Source: Eubacterium sp.
GTDB taxonomy: Bacteria; Bacillota_A; Clostridia; Peptostreptococcales; Anaerovoracaceae
NCBI GenBank assembly: GCA_017425345.1
Contig: JAFOML010000037.1
Coordinates: forward strand, 1-23,278
Direction of reading: 5' to 3'
DNA length: 23,278 bases
In this document: positions 6,442-14,007 of the stretch, in pieces
Layout: each line of letters starts with the position of its first letter
Numbering within the stretch: the first letter of the stretch is position 1
Made by a program: the position numbers and the translations under genes
The notes under the pieces: model-generated
Database searches by the model: none
Told to the model about the DNA's origin: nothing
What the model saw: only the letters and a program-made list of their open reading frames with translations

Positions 6442-9400
6442 CTAATCGATCGATTTTAACGATTCCGTCATGCTGATCTTTGCCAGCTTCCGGTACATGG
6501 CCAGACTGACCACAATTGCGAAGGCGAAGGTCAGCAGCACGGACCAGAGATAATCATAGCCTGTGATGCGGGGTTCGAAGAACACCATATCCACTTTGAT
6601 CTCGCTCACGACGAAGCGTAGGAGCCAGTACCCGAGCGGGATTCCGGCCAGCGCGCCGAAACCGGTCAGGAAGAAGTTCTCGCGGAACACGTAAGCGGAG
6701 GTTTCTCCCGGGTAGAAGCCGAGGACTTTTATCGTGGCGATCTCCCGGATGCGTTCGGTGATGTTGATATTCGTCAGATTGTACAGCACGATGAAGGCGA
6801 GCAGTCCGGCAGAGCCGATCACGAGCAGAATGACTGCGTTCAGGCTGGTCATCATGTCCTGCACATTCTCCCGCATGTCCACATTCGCAGAAGAACCGAC
6901 ACACCGGTCGTATCCGGAGAGGTTCGCTGCCTTCTGCCGGATATCGTCAGCGGATGCATGTTCTGCCACAGCTTCCTCTGATTCGGATGCCGGCACGTTG
7001 ATGAAGGCAGTCTTCACCGCCGGATCCGTTCCGAATCCATCCCGGTAGGTTTCCGGACTCACATAAATATAGTTGTAAACGTAATTGTCACAGATCGCAG
7101 AGACTGTGACTTTCATTTCTTTTACGCCTTTTCGGATCGTAATGGTGTCACCCGGATCCACGTCGTAGTGCTCCTGCATCTTGCGGCAGACCACCGCTTC
7201 GCCGCTGCCGGGGTAGTCCAGATCTGTTTCTCCGCTGTGCAGATCGATGAAATCGCGGAAATTCCCGTTATCTGCCGCGATCAGCGTCGCGGTGACCGTG
7301 CTGCCGCCGCAGACGATATCCGTGCTCTGCTGATGCACGAAGCATACGTTCTGCTCAGCAATCCTGTATTCCGCAGCGTATTCCAGAAAATCGGCCTGAT
7401 CTTTCGGCTTCATGTTTTTGTCGAAGGTGAGCGCGATGTCGTACTTCGCGACTTCGTTATACTGGAATTCGGCAAAATCTTTTACCGACGTATTGATCCC
7501 GAACCCTGCAATAATCAGAGCTGTGCATCCGCTGATGCCGATGACCATCATGAAGAAGCGCTTCTTGTAGCGGAAGATGTTTCGGATGGAGACTTTGTAC
7601 AAAAAACCGATGCGCCTCCACAGCGGGCCGACACGCTCGAGGAGAATGCGCTTCCCTGCGGCCGGCGCCTTGGGACGGATCAGCTCTGCCGGGACTGCGC
7701 TGAAATCCGCTGCGCAGCTCAGCCAGGTCGAGCCCATGGAGCAGAGCAGCGCGACCGCGAGACATGCCCAGAAGAGCGGGATATTCACTACATAGGTGCA
7801 GGCCCGGTCCGCGATGTTCAGCATCATGCCGTAGGCTTTCCATATGACGGCAGGGAAGATCCAGCACCCGAAGAAGAATCCGGCAATTCCACCGATCGCG
7901 GACGCGCTTCCCGCGTAGAACAGATACTTCCCGAGGACTGCGCGGTTGCTGTAGCCGAGCGCTTTCAGCACACCGATCTGGGTCCGTTCGTCATCTACCA
8001 TGCGGGTCATCGTGGTCATGCAGACCAGCGCCGCCACGAGAAAGAAGAAGAACGGAAAGATCGTGGAGATACTGTTTACGATCTCCGCGTTGTTATCGAA
8101 GGTGCCGTAACCGATGTTCGTGTTCCGGTCCAGAACGTAGGTCTTTCCCTGCTTGATCCGGCGGACTTTTTTCTGGGCCTTGTCCAGTTTTTTTCTGGCA
8201 TCCGCCAGCTTCTGATCAGCTTTGGCGAACTCCCGGTCTGCTTCTGCAAGCCCCTCCTCGTATTGCTTTTTCGCGTCCTTCAGGTCTTTTTCGCCCTGCT
8301 TCAGCTTCTTCTCTCCGTCCCGGATCTGCTTCCAGCCGGAGGCGATCTGCTTTTCGCCGGCGCGGGCCTTAGAAAGGCCGGCATTCACCTTCCGGAGACC
8401 GCCGTTCACCTTCTTTAGCTTGCCCTGCAGCTCTTTTTTCTGCGCCTCAAGCTGCGCTTTGGCGGCAGCATACTGCTCTTCCGGCATCATGTCTTTGGAC
8501 GCTTCAAGCTTCGCCTCTTCGGCTTCTACTGCGGCAAGACCTTCCCGAATCTGTGCTCTGCCGGCCACAAGCTCCGCCTTCTTTTTCTTCGCTTTGGCCT
8601 TCTGCTTCTTCAGTCTTTTCTCCTGCTTCTGCAGCTTTTTCTTGTTTGCGGCCAGCTTCTTCTTATTCTTCTCGAGCTCCTTCTCACCGTCTTCGATCTG
8701 TTTCCGCGCGTCGTCCAGTTCTCCGTAGACCTTGATCTTCTCTTCTTCGAGTTCTTTCTTACCGTCCTCGTACTTGCGGATCTGCTTGTCCAGTTTTTCC
8801 TGCGCCTCGGCGACTACATCCTCATAACGCGCCTTGGTGGCAGCCTTGGCGGCAGCTTCGATCTTCGGCTCGGAGCGGTCCTTCAGGTCCTTGTATTCCT
8901 CCGAATAGATCTGGGGATGCTCCGGAAACGAGACGTAGATGCTGGTGTAGTAATCGGTGTCAAAGCCCTTGCGCGGGATACAAAAGAATGCAGAGACGAT
9001 GCCGGTCCCGAGTTCGCTGGAACCGCGCTCGAAGTTGATATAAAGAGGCGTTGCCGCGATCCCAACCACCTTGTATTCGCTGTAGCGGAACATATCCAGC
9101 GTATCTTCATCGTTGCTGTCTGAGAAGGTGATGGTCTGTCCGATCATGGACTTGTCCGCGGCATCACTGTCCAGTACGCATTCGTCCGGCTTTTCCGGAA
9201 GCCTTCCGGCCATGAGCCTGAGACGGTTGATGTCTGTTGGAAGGGAGATGGCCTTAAACACGCGGTCCGTGTCTTCGCTTCGAATGATCACATCCTGGCT
9301 GATCGAGCCCTCCGCCTCGCCAACCTCCGGGAGCTCCCGGAGCATGGCGACGCTGTCATCGTCGTAGCCGAGCGTAGAGATCAGTTGCTCGTCAAAAAGA

Positions 9401-9558
9401 CCATACTCTGCATAATAACTGTCCGCGGTCCGGATCATCGATTCCTTGGTGACTTTCAGACCGGCAAAAAACCCCACGCCAAGAGCAACGATCGCCAGGA
9501 TCGCCAGATACCTTCCCAAGGAATTTCGGATTTCCCGGAGCGTGGTTCGTTTCAGCAT
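6442..9558 (-). CDS. FtsX-type ABC transporter permease with long extracytoplasmic coiled coil
   Basis: A membrane protein of 1038 residues with the MacB/FtsX layout: an N-terminal helix (about 17-37), a large outer domain, then helices near 490-510, 545-570 and 600-620. A second outer domain follows, ending in three helices (about 895-1025). The first outer domain carries a Lys/Glu/Ala/Gln-rich coiled coil spanning about residues 223-470 with few helix breakers. Its ends converge, so it may form a hairpin stalk reaching into or across the wall (inference). A turn-like NGG...NAG region lies in its middle. The permease probably acts in mechanotransmission, peptide or lipid export, or antimicrobial resistance; the substrate is not deducible. 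The gene starts four bases after the ATPase stop and is clearly its partner. It ends four bases from hom without a terminator. Confidence 0.88.
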   Translation of the reverse strand: MLKRTTLREIRNSLGRYLAILAIVALGVGFFAGLKVTKESMIRTADSYYAEYGLFDEQLISTLGYDDDSVAMLRELPEVGEAEGSISQDVIIRSEDTDRVFKAISLPTDINRLRLMAGRLPEKPDECVLDSDAADKSMIGQTITFSDSNDEDTLDMFRYSEYKVVGIAATPLYINFERGSSELGTGIVSAFFCIPRKGFDTDYYTSIYVSFPEHPQIYSEEYKDLKDRSEPKIEAAAKAATKARYEDVVAEAQEKLDKQIRKYEDGKKELEEEKIKVYGELDDARKQIEDGEKELEKNKKKLAANKKKLQKQEKRLKKQKAKAKKKKAELVAGRAQIREGLAAVEAEEAKLEASKDMMPEEQYAAAKAQLEAQKKELQGKLKKVNGGLRKVNAGLSKARAGEKQIASGWKQIRDGEKKLKQGEKDLKDAKKQYEEGLAEADREFAKADQKLADARKKLDKAQKKVRRIKQGKTYVLDRNTNIGYGTFDNNAEIVNSISTIFPFFFFLVAALVCMTTMTRMVDDERTQIGVLKALGYSNRAVLGKYLFYAGSASAIGGIAGFFFGCWIFPAVIWKAYGMMLNIADRACTYVVNIPLFWACLAVALLCSMGSTWLSCAADFSAVPAELIRPKAPAAGKRILLERVGPLWRRIGFLYKVSIRNIFRYKKRFFMMVIGISGCTALIIAGFGINTSVKDFAEFQYNEVAKYDIALTFDKNMKPKDQADFLEYAAEYRIAEQNVCFVHQQSTDIVCGGSTVTATLIAADNGNFRDFIDLHSGETDLDYPGSGEAVVCRKMQEHYDVDPGDTITIRKGVKEMKVTVSAICDNYVYNYIYVSPETYRDGFGTDPAVKTAFINVPASESEEAVAEHASADDIRQKAANLSGYDRCVGSSANVDMRENVQDMMTSLNAVILLVIGSAGLLAFIVLYNLTNINITERIREIATIKVLGFYPGETSAYVFRENFFLTGFGALAGIPLGYWLLRFVVSEIKVDMVFFEPRITGYDYLWSVLLTFAFAIVVSLAMYRKLAKISMTESLKSID

Positions 9559-9562
9559 AGGA

Positions 9563-10264
9563 TCACCATTCGATCTGTTCTACCGGAGTGGGGGATGGAT
9601 TCTGTTCTTCGGAATAGATGCTGCCGTTTCGGACGCGGATGATCCGGTCCGCCATGGCGGTCAGCGCCTGGTTGTGAGTGATGATGATAACGGTCATTCC
9701 GGTGCGCCTGCTGGTGTCCTGCAGCAGCTGCAGGATCTGTTTGCCGGTGGCGTAGTCCAGGGCGCCGGTAGGTTCGTCGCAGAGCAGAAGCTTGGGATTC
9801 TTGGCGAGCGCCCTTGCGATCGCCACCCGCTGCTGCTCTCCGCCGGAGAGCTGGGCCGGGAAGTTGTTCATGCGGTCTTCCAGGCCGACTTCCTTCAAAA
9901 CCTCTGCCGGATCCAGCGGATCCTGACAGATCTGCGTTGCCAGCGAGACATTTTCCAGCGCGGTCAGATTCTGCACCAGATTGTAGAACTGGAAGACAAA
10001 ACCGATCTCGTACCGCCGGTACGTCGTCAGCTCTCTCTGATTCATGCCGGAAATCTCCCGGCCGTCGAGGATGACCTTCCCGGAAGTCAGCGTATCCATG
10101 CCGCCGAGGATGTTCAGCAGCGTGGTCTTACCGGCGCCGGAAGCGCCGACGATGACTGCGGTCTCGCCTTTTTCCACGGAAAAAGAGGCATCCCGAAGAG
10201 CTTCGATGTCGATCTCTCCGACGTGGTAGACCTTCTTCACGTTCTCGAAACGTACATAACTCAT
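9563..10264 (-). CDS. ABC transporter ATP-binding protein, MacB/LolD type
   Basis: Energises the adjacent FtsX-type permease from the cytoplasmic face. The 233 residues contain a complete nucleotide-binding domain: Walker A GASGAGKT (40-47), the Q-loop FVFQFYN with Gln92, signature LSGGEQQ (139-145), Walker B LLLCDEP (159-165) and the H-loop His197. The phrase [16 protein letters not shown] is characteristic of the LolD/MacB/SalX group. The ATG at 10264 has AGGTG nearby. It is first in a two-gene operon, with its promoter at 10326-10354, divergent from the cadmium/zinc operon. No two-component system is adjacent, unlike BceAB-type resistance loci. Confidence 0.93.
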   Translation of the reverse strand: MSYVRFENVKKVYHVGEIDIEALRDASFSVEKGETAVIVGASGAGKTTLLNILGGMDTLTSGKVILDGREISGMNQRELTTYRRYEIGFVFQFYNLVQNLTALENVSLATQICQDPLDPAEVLKEVGLEDRMNNFPAQLSGGEQQRVAIARALAKNPKLLLCDEPTGALDYATGKQILQLLQDTSRRTGMTVIIITHNQALTAMADRIIRVRNGSIYSEEQNPSPTPVEQIEW

Positions 10265-10325
10265 GGGATCACCTCGGTTCGCAGGCGTCTTTCAAACGCC
10301 GGTCCAGTTTTGGCAGGTTACCGTC

Positions 10326-10354
10326 AGTATAGCACAGTGGAAGGGAATTGTCGA
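10326..10354 (-). promoter_or_regulatory. Promoter of the ABC transporter operon
   Basis: On the minus strand, TCGACA (-35, 10349-10354) and TATACT (-10, 10326-10331) are 17 bases apart, with an extended TGTGC before the -10. A small hairpin with a GAA loop (10284-10300) lies in the leader between promoter and start codon. Confidence 0.7.
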
Positions 10355-10425
10355 TGCAGGGCCTGCCTCCCGGCGAGGGCTGACTGCAAATTACCGGAAT
10401 GAACAACTCTTTTTCACAAAGGTTA

Positions 10426-10454
10426 TTGACAGAAACGGGAAAGAGGCATACAAT
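10426..10454 (+). promoter_or_regulatory. Cadmium/zinc operon promoter
   Basis: A consensus -35 TTGACA (10426-10431) and -10 TACAAT (10449-10454) are separated by 17 bases. It is one of the strongest-looking promoters in the window and is immediately followed by the repressor operator. Confidence 0.88.
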
Positions 10455-10457
10455 ACG

Positions 10458-10475
10458 ATTGAACGATGATTCAAT
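10458..10475 (+). promoter_or_regulatory. ArsR/SmtB-type operator
   Basis: The perfect inverted repeat ATTGAA-CGATGA-TTCAAT fits the TGAA-N6-TTCA half-site arrangement of ArsR/SmtB operators. It starts three bases after the -10 box, so a bound repressor would block initiation. A longer overlapping palindrome pairs ATTGAACGAT (10458-10467) with ATCGTTCAAT (10474-10483), which may make a second dimer site. Confidence 0.82.
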
Positions 10476-10493
10476 CGTTCAATCGTTCAAACG
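10470..10493 (+). repeat. Three tandem 8-bp repeats in the cad leader
   Basis: Two copies of TTCAATCG (10470-10477 and 10478-10485) and one variant TTCAAACG (10486-10493) run head to tail and end at the ribosome binding site. A reverse copy, CGATTGAA, lies at 10456-10463. Each unit contains the TTCA operator half-site, so extra repressor contacts or copy-number variation are possible. Confidence 0.75.
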
Positions 10494-10498
10494 TTCGG

Positions 10499-10505
10499 AA
10501 GGAGG
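10499..10505 (+). promoter_or_regulatory. Ribosome binding site fixing the CadC-like start
   Basis: AAGGAGG lies seven bases before the ATG at 10513. An upstream in-frame ATG at 10399 would lie before the promoter and operator, so it is rejected. Confidence 0.85.
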
Positions 10506-10512
10506 ACGCAAG

Positions 10513-10878
10513 ATGGCACAAGTTCGTGAATATGCAGACAGCTGTGACTGCACGACGATCCACGATGATGTGGTGACAGACGTCCGGGAGAAGATGCCGG
10601 ACGATGATACGATCATGGATCTCGGAGATGCGTTTAAGGTGTTCAGTGATTCGACAAGGCTGAAGATTTTGCTCGCGCTGATCCACGCTGAGATGTGCAC
10701 CTGCGACCTGTCGGCGCTGCTCGGAATGACGCAGTCCGCCATCTCGCACCAGCTCAGGATCCTCAAGCAGAGCAACCTTGTGAAGAACCGCAGAGAAGGG
10801 AAAGTCGTCTACTATTCCATAGCGGACGGCCACGTCAAGACGATCATCAGCAACGGCATGGAGCACGTGCTGGAGTAG
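10513..10878 (+). CDS. cadC: ArsR/SmtB-family metal-sensing repressor, CadC-like
   Basis: A 121-residue winged helix-turn-helix repressor that should leave DNA when it binds Cd, Pb or Zn. It shows ALxHAEMCTCDLSALL (metal-box helix with Cys62 and Cys64), the recognition helix SAISHQLRILKQ (75-86) and the wing RREGKVVYYS (93-102). An N-terminal pair Cys11/Cys13 could complete an alpha-3N thiolate site as in CadC. The alpha-5 site is also complete: Asp105, His107, His118 and Glu121 keep the 0/+2/+13/+16 spacing of SmtB and CzrA. It heads the operon with an HMA protein and a P1B ATPase and sits beside its own operator. It probably autoregulates all three genes. The symbol is by family resemblance. 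Confidence 0.9.
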   Translation: MAQVREYADSCDCTTIHDDVVTDVREKMPDDDTIMDLGDAFKVFSDSTRLKILLALIHAEMCTCDLSALLGMTQSAISHQLRILKQSNLVKNRREGKVVYYSIADGHVKTIISNGMEHVLE

Positions 10879-10902
10879 TGAATAGCAAAAAGGAGAAATA
10901 CG

Positions 10903-11124
10903 ATGAAGAAGAAATTCAAGATGCAGGATGTCGACTGTGCGAACTGCGCAGCCAAGATGGAAGATGCGATCAAGAAGATCGACGGAGTGAATGATGCGAG
11001 CGTGAACTTCATGATGCAGAAGCTGACCATCGATGCAGACGACGAGAAGTTTGATGAGATCATGGCGAAGGCGCAGGTCTGTGTTTCGAATGTAGATAAG
11101 GAAGCAAAGATCCTGATGGATTAA
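10903..11124 (+). CDS. Stand-alone HMA heavy-metal-binding protein
   Basis: A 73-residue cytoplasmic protein with a single heavy-metal-associated (HMA) domain. The motif VDCANCAAKME (10-20) supplies the CxxC pair Cys12/Cys15. The Asp before the first Cys is typical of Zn/Cd/Pb-type HMA domains in ZntA/CadA rather than of CopZ. A further Cys lies at the C-terminal end in QVCVSN. Such a domain usually forms the N-terminus of the ATPase; here the downstream ATPase lacks it, so the domain appears to be split off as a chaperone that delivers metal or senses it (inference). AAGGAG lies seven bases before the ATG. It lies 24 bases after cadC. Confidence 0.9.
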   Translation: MKKKFKMQDVDCANCAAKMEDAIKKIDGVNDASVNFMMQKLTIDADDEKFDEIMAKAQVCVSNVDKEAKILMD

Positions 11125-11131
11125 GAGAAGG

Positions 11132-11154
11132 ACAGGCCGCGGCAGGCGGCCTGT
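11132..11154 (+). terminator. GC-rich hairpin between the HMA gene and the ATPase
   Basis: ACAGGCCGC (11132-11140) pairs perfectly with GCGGCCTGT (11146-11154) around a five-base loop. Only two T residues follow before a G, so it is at best a weak terminator. It more likely acts as a stabilising 3' end or partial attenuator that would give more HMA protein than ATPase. Confidence 0.55.
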
Positions 11155-11194
11155 TTGCGTGTGCGGAGTTTTAGTGAAAAGACGGGGAATAGCA

Positions 11195-13141
11195 ATGCTT
11201 ACGAAGAAACAGAAAAAAATGCTGATCCGGATCATCATAGCGGGAATCTGCTTTGTGATCCTCGAGGTGCTGGAGCATACCGCGCTGCACGATGTGATTC
11301 ACGGGAATGTGCTTCTGGCGCTGGTTCTGTACGGCGTACCGTACGTGATCGTGGCTGCCGACGTATTTGAAGACGCGTTTCATAACATCCGGCACGGGCA
11401 GATCTTCGATGAGCATCTCCTGATGATCATTGCGACGTTTGGAGCGTTCGTGGTAGCGGAATATGCGGAAGCGCTCGCGGTCATGCTCTTCTATCAGGTC
11501 GGAGAGCTGTTCCAGGGCTATGCCGTCGGCAAGTCCCGCGCCTCCATTTCCGATCTGATGAATATCGTCCCGGAATATGCGAATATCGAAGTGGACGGCG
11601 AACTGACGCAGGTCGATCCGGATGATGTGGAGGTCGGAACTGTCATCGTCGTCAAACCCGGCGAGAAGATTCCACTGGACGGCATCGTGGAAGAGGGCGA
11701 GTCCATGATCGACACGTCCGCCCTGACTGGTGAATCCGTGCCGCGCCGCGTGCGCGCCGGAGAGGAAGTCAGCAGCGGCTGCGTCAACGGCGGCAATACG
11801 CTGAAGATCCGTACGACCAGGGAATTCGATGATTCCACCGTCGCGCGGATCCTGGAGCTCGTAGAGAACGCTGGAAATAAAAAGGCGCAGGTGGAGAAGT
11901 TCATCACGCGTTTTGCCCGTGTGTATACGCCGGCAGTCACGATCGCCGCAGTCTGCCTGGCACTGATCCCGCCACTGATCCTCGGCGGCGGATTTCTGGA
12001 CTGGATGCAGCGCGCCTGCGTATTTCTGGTCGTCTCCTGTCCGTGCGCGCTTGTCATTTCTGTGCCGCTGGGCTTTTTCGGAGGAATCGGCGCCTCCTCC
12101 AGCATCGGCATCCTTGTAAAAGGCGGGAACTATCTGGAGGAAGCGGCCAGCCTTGTGACCATGGTGTTCGACAAGACCGGAACGCTGACACGCGGCGAAT
12201 TCCGCGTTACAGAGGTGAAGCCGGCAGGCTCTCTCAGCGAGGCCGGACTGCTGGAGCTGGCAGCTCATGCGGAGGGCTATTCGACGCATCCGATCGCGGA
12301 GTCCATCCGGAAGGCTTATGCAGAGCAGACCGGAAAGGCTCCTGACATGGACCGCGTCTCGGAGACGGAGGAAATCGCGGGGCACGGAATTATCGCCGTG
12401 ATCGATGGACGCCGCGTCCTCGCCGGAAACCTTAGGCTGCTTGCCCGGGAGGGCATTGAAGCGGAATCCGCAGGCACCGATACGATTGTTTATCTGGCCT
12501 GTGACGGCGTCTATGCCGGATCCGTGACGATCGCAGACACGTTAAAACCGGGGGTTCAGGAGGCGATCGCAGGACTGAAGGCCGAAGGCGTGCGGAACGT
12601 CGTCATGCTCACGGGAGACCGCAGAGAGGCTGCGGCATCCATCGCAGAGTCTGCAGGCATTACGGAGGTCCGGGCAGAACTGCTCCCGGGGGACAAAGTC
12701 AGTGCCGTCGAAACCCTCCTCACCGCAGAAAATGAAAAAGAGTATCTCGGATTTGTCGGTGACGGCATCAACGATGCGCCGGTCATCATGCGCGCAGACG
12801 TCGGTTTTGCCATGGGAAGCATGGGATCCGATGCTGCGATCGAAGCTGCCGACATCGTGATCATGGATGATGATATCAGCAAGATCCCGGCGGTGATCCG
12901 CATCGCCAGAAAGACGATGCGCATCGTCCGGATGAATATCGTGTTCGCGCTCGGCGTCAAGCTCGTCGTACTGGTTCTCGGCGCGCTGGGTATCGCCAAT
13001 ATGTGGGCGGCTGTATTCGCCGATGTAGGCGTCGCAGTTATCGCGATCCTCAACTCCATGCGGACCCTGCGTCTCAGCGAGGAGGACCGCGCCCGCGTGA
13101 TCAGCGTACAGGAAGCGAAACAATTGAAGAGTTCGGATTGA
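11195..13141 (+). CDS. cadA: P1B-type Cd/Zn/Pb-translocating ATPase
   Basis: Exports divalent soft metals from the cytoplasm using ATP. With the ATG at 11195 the protein is 648 residues. Motifs: actuator TSALTGES, metal-site SCPCALV (Cys282, Cys284), phosphorylation site DKTGTLT (Asp326), P1B hallmark His-Pro (365-366), MLTGDRR, hinge GDGINDAP (522-529), Lys589 in NIVFALGVK, and DVGVAVIAILNSMR with Asp610. The CPC plus TM8 Asp pattern matches the ZntA/CadA (P1B-2) class. There is no N-terminal HMA domain, which is encoded separately just upstream. The start is uncertain: GGGG near 11184-11187 is a weak ribosome site, and a GTG at 11159 would add 12 unlikely residues. It is the third gene of the cad operon. 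Confidence 0.95.
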   Translation: MLTKKQKKMLIRIIIAGICFVILEVLEHTALHDVIHGNVLLALVLYGVPYVIVAADVFEDAFHNIRHGQIFDEHLLMIIATFGAFVVAEYAEALAVMLFYQVGELFQGYAVGKSRASISDLMNIVPEYANIEVDGELTQVDPDDVEVGTVIVVKPGEKIPLDGIVEEGESMIDTSALTGESVPRRVRAGEEVSSGCVNGGNTLKIRTTREFDDSTVARILELVENAGNKKAQVEKFITRFARVYTPAVTIAAVCLALIPPLILGGGFLDWMQRACVFLVVSCPCALVISVPLGFFGGIGASSSIGILVKGGNYLEEAASLVTMVFDKTGTLTRGEFRVTEVKPAGSLSEAGLLELAAHAEGYSTHPIAESIRKAYAEQTGKAPDMDRVSETEEIAGHGIIAVIDGRRVLAGNLRLLAREGIEAESAGTDTIVYLACDGVYAGSVTIADTLKPGVQEAIAGLKAEGVRNVVMLTGDRREAAASIAESAGITEVRAELLPGDKVSAVETLLTAENEKEYLGFVGDGINDAPVIMRADVGFAMGSMGSDAAIEAADIVIMDDDISKIPAVIRIARKTMRIVRMNIVFALGVKLVVLVLGALGIANMWAAVFADVGVAVIAILNSMRTLRLSEEDRARVISVQEAKQLKSSD

Positions 13142-13167
13142 CGGAGCGCGAGATTTTGTGCTAAGAT
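13138..13167 (+). promoter_or_regulatory. Promoter of the B3/B4-domain gene
   Basis: TTGACG (13138-13143) and TAAGAT (13162-13167) are 18 bases apart, with TGC before the -10 (extended -10). The -35 box overlaps the cadA stop codon, so this gene can be transcribed independently of metal control. Confidence 0.7.
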
Positions 13168-13181
13168 GAAAGACGTATATG

Positions 13182-13188
13182 AAAGGAG
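13182..13188 (+). promoter_or_regulatory. Ribosome binding site fixing the B3/B4 gene start
   Basis: AAAGGAG lies eight bases before the ATG at 13197. An in-frame ATG at 13179 would place this site inside the coding sequence and is not used. Confidence 0.8.
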
Positions 13189-13196
13189 AGCATCAT

Positions 13197-13916
13197 ATGT
13201 CTAAATTTATTGCAGATAAGTCATTCTGGGAACTGTTTCCGGATGCAGAAATTGGCGTAGTAGTACTGAACGATCTGGACAACAGCGATGCTGTCTATGC
13301 AGCGCACGAGGAGATCATCGACGAACTGGCAGCTGCAAACCAGGCTGCGGTTAAATGGATCCCGGCAAGCCCGCTGTCCAAGAACCCGGTAGTTGCTGTA
13401 TGGCGTGACGCGTTCAAACTGTTCAAGAAGAAAAAGGGAAACCGCGCTTCCATCGAGGCGCTTCTGGCCCGTGTTGATAAGGGCAATTATGTCGGCAGAA
13501 TCAATCCGCTGGTAGATATCTACAATGCGGCTTCGCTGACGTATGCGCTGCCGGTAGGCGGTGAGAATCTGGACTCCTTCGTCGGCGATCTGCGCCTGAC
13601 GATCACCGAGGGCGGAGACGAGTTCTTCGCGCTGGGCGATGAGGAGAACAACCCGACCCTGCCCGGTGAGCTCTGCTACCTGGACGATGCCGGCGCAGTC
13701 TGCCGCTGCTGGAACTGGCGTGACGGCCAGCGCACCATGCTGACTGGCGAGACCAGAAATGCGTTCTTGATCATCGAGAGCGTCGATACCTCCCGCCACG
13801 AGGATCTGCTGAAGATCATGGAATACATCAAGGAGAAGGCTGCAGCGGATCTCGGAGCCAAGGTGTTCACAGAGACCGTAATCACCAGAGATAATCCGGA
13901 GGTCGTGATCAAATAG
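13197..13916 (+). CDS. Solo B3/B4 tRNA-binding-domain protein
   Basis: A soluble protein of 239 residues resembling the stand-alone B3/B4 domain family (COG3382), a module otherwise found in the beta subunit of phenylalanyl-tRNA synthetase. Supporting segments are WIPASPLSKNPVVAVWRDAF, RINPLVDIYNAASLTYALPVGGENLD (the conserved core: a hydrophobic strand followed by the Gly-Gly turn) and GELCYLDDAGAVCRCWNWRDGQRT. In the synthetase this domain edits mischarged Tyr-tRNA(Phe). Solo versions are thought to bind or edit tRNA or modify amino acids, but the function here is not established. It has its own promoter and a strong terminator and is monocistronic. Confidence 0.82.
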   Translation: MSKFIADKSFWELFPDAEIGVVVLNDLDNSDAVYAAHEEIIDELAAANQAAVKWIPASPLSKNPVVAVWRDAFKLFKKKKGNRASIEALLARVDKGNYVGRINPLVDIYNAASLTYALPVGGENLDSFVGDLRLTITEGGDEFFALGDEENNPTLPGELCYLDDAGAVCRCWNWRDGQRTMLTGETRNAFLIIESVDTSRHEDLLKIMEYIKEKAAADLGAKVFTETVITRDNPEVVIK

Positions 13917-13931
13917 AAGTGATGGAGACGG

Positions 13932-13962
13932 GCTGCCTCATAATATTAGGCAGCTCTTTTTT
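13932..13962 (+). terminator. Intrinsic terminator of the B3/B4-domain gene
   Basis: GCTGCCT (13932-13938) pairs with AGGCAGC (13948-13954) over a nine-base AT-rich loop. A T-run follows (13957-13962). Confidence 0.88.
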
Positions 13963-13970
13963 GCATAGTA

Positions 13971-13999
13971 AAACCCGGTCCTGCAAGCAGACCGGGTTT
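13971..13999 (-). terminator. Intrinsic terminator of the metallophosphoesterase gene
   Basis: A perfect ten-base stem, AAACCCGGTC (13971-13980) with GACCGGGTTT (13990-13999), lies just past the stop codon of the minus-strand gene. Read on that strand, the stem ends in a short U-run. Confidence 0.75.
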
Positions 14000-14007
14000 C
14001 GTGTTCT

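Noticed and set aside
7168..8418. Plus-strand open frame opposite the FtsX permease
   Set aside because: It lies wholly inside the permease gene, with no ribosome site, and its composition reflects the reverse complement of the Lys/Glu-rich coiled coil.
10399..10512. N-terminal extension of the CadC-like repressor to an upstream ATG
   Set aside because: The extension would start before the promoter and operator, which are clearly non-coding. AAGGAGG sets the start at 10513.
11171..12385. Minus-strand open frame opposite cadA
   Set aside because: It is antisense to the well-supported P1B ATPase; no motifs or start signals were found.
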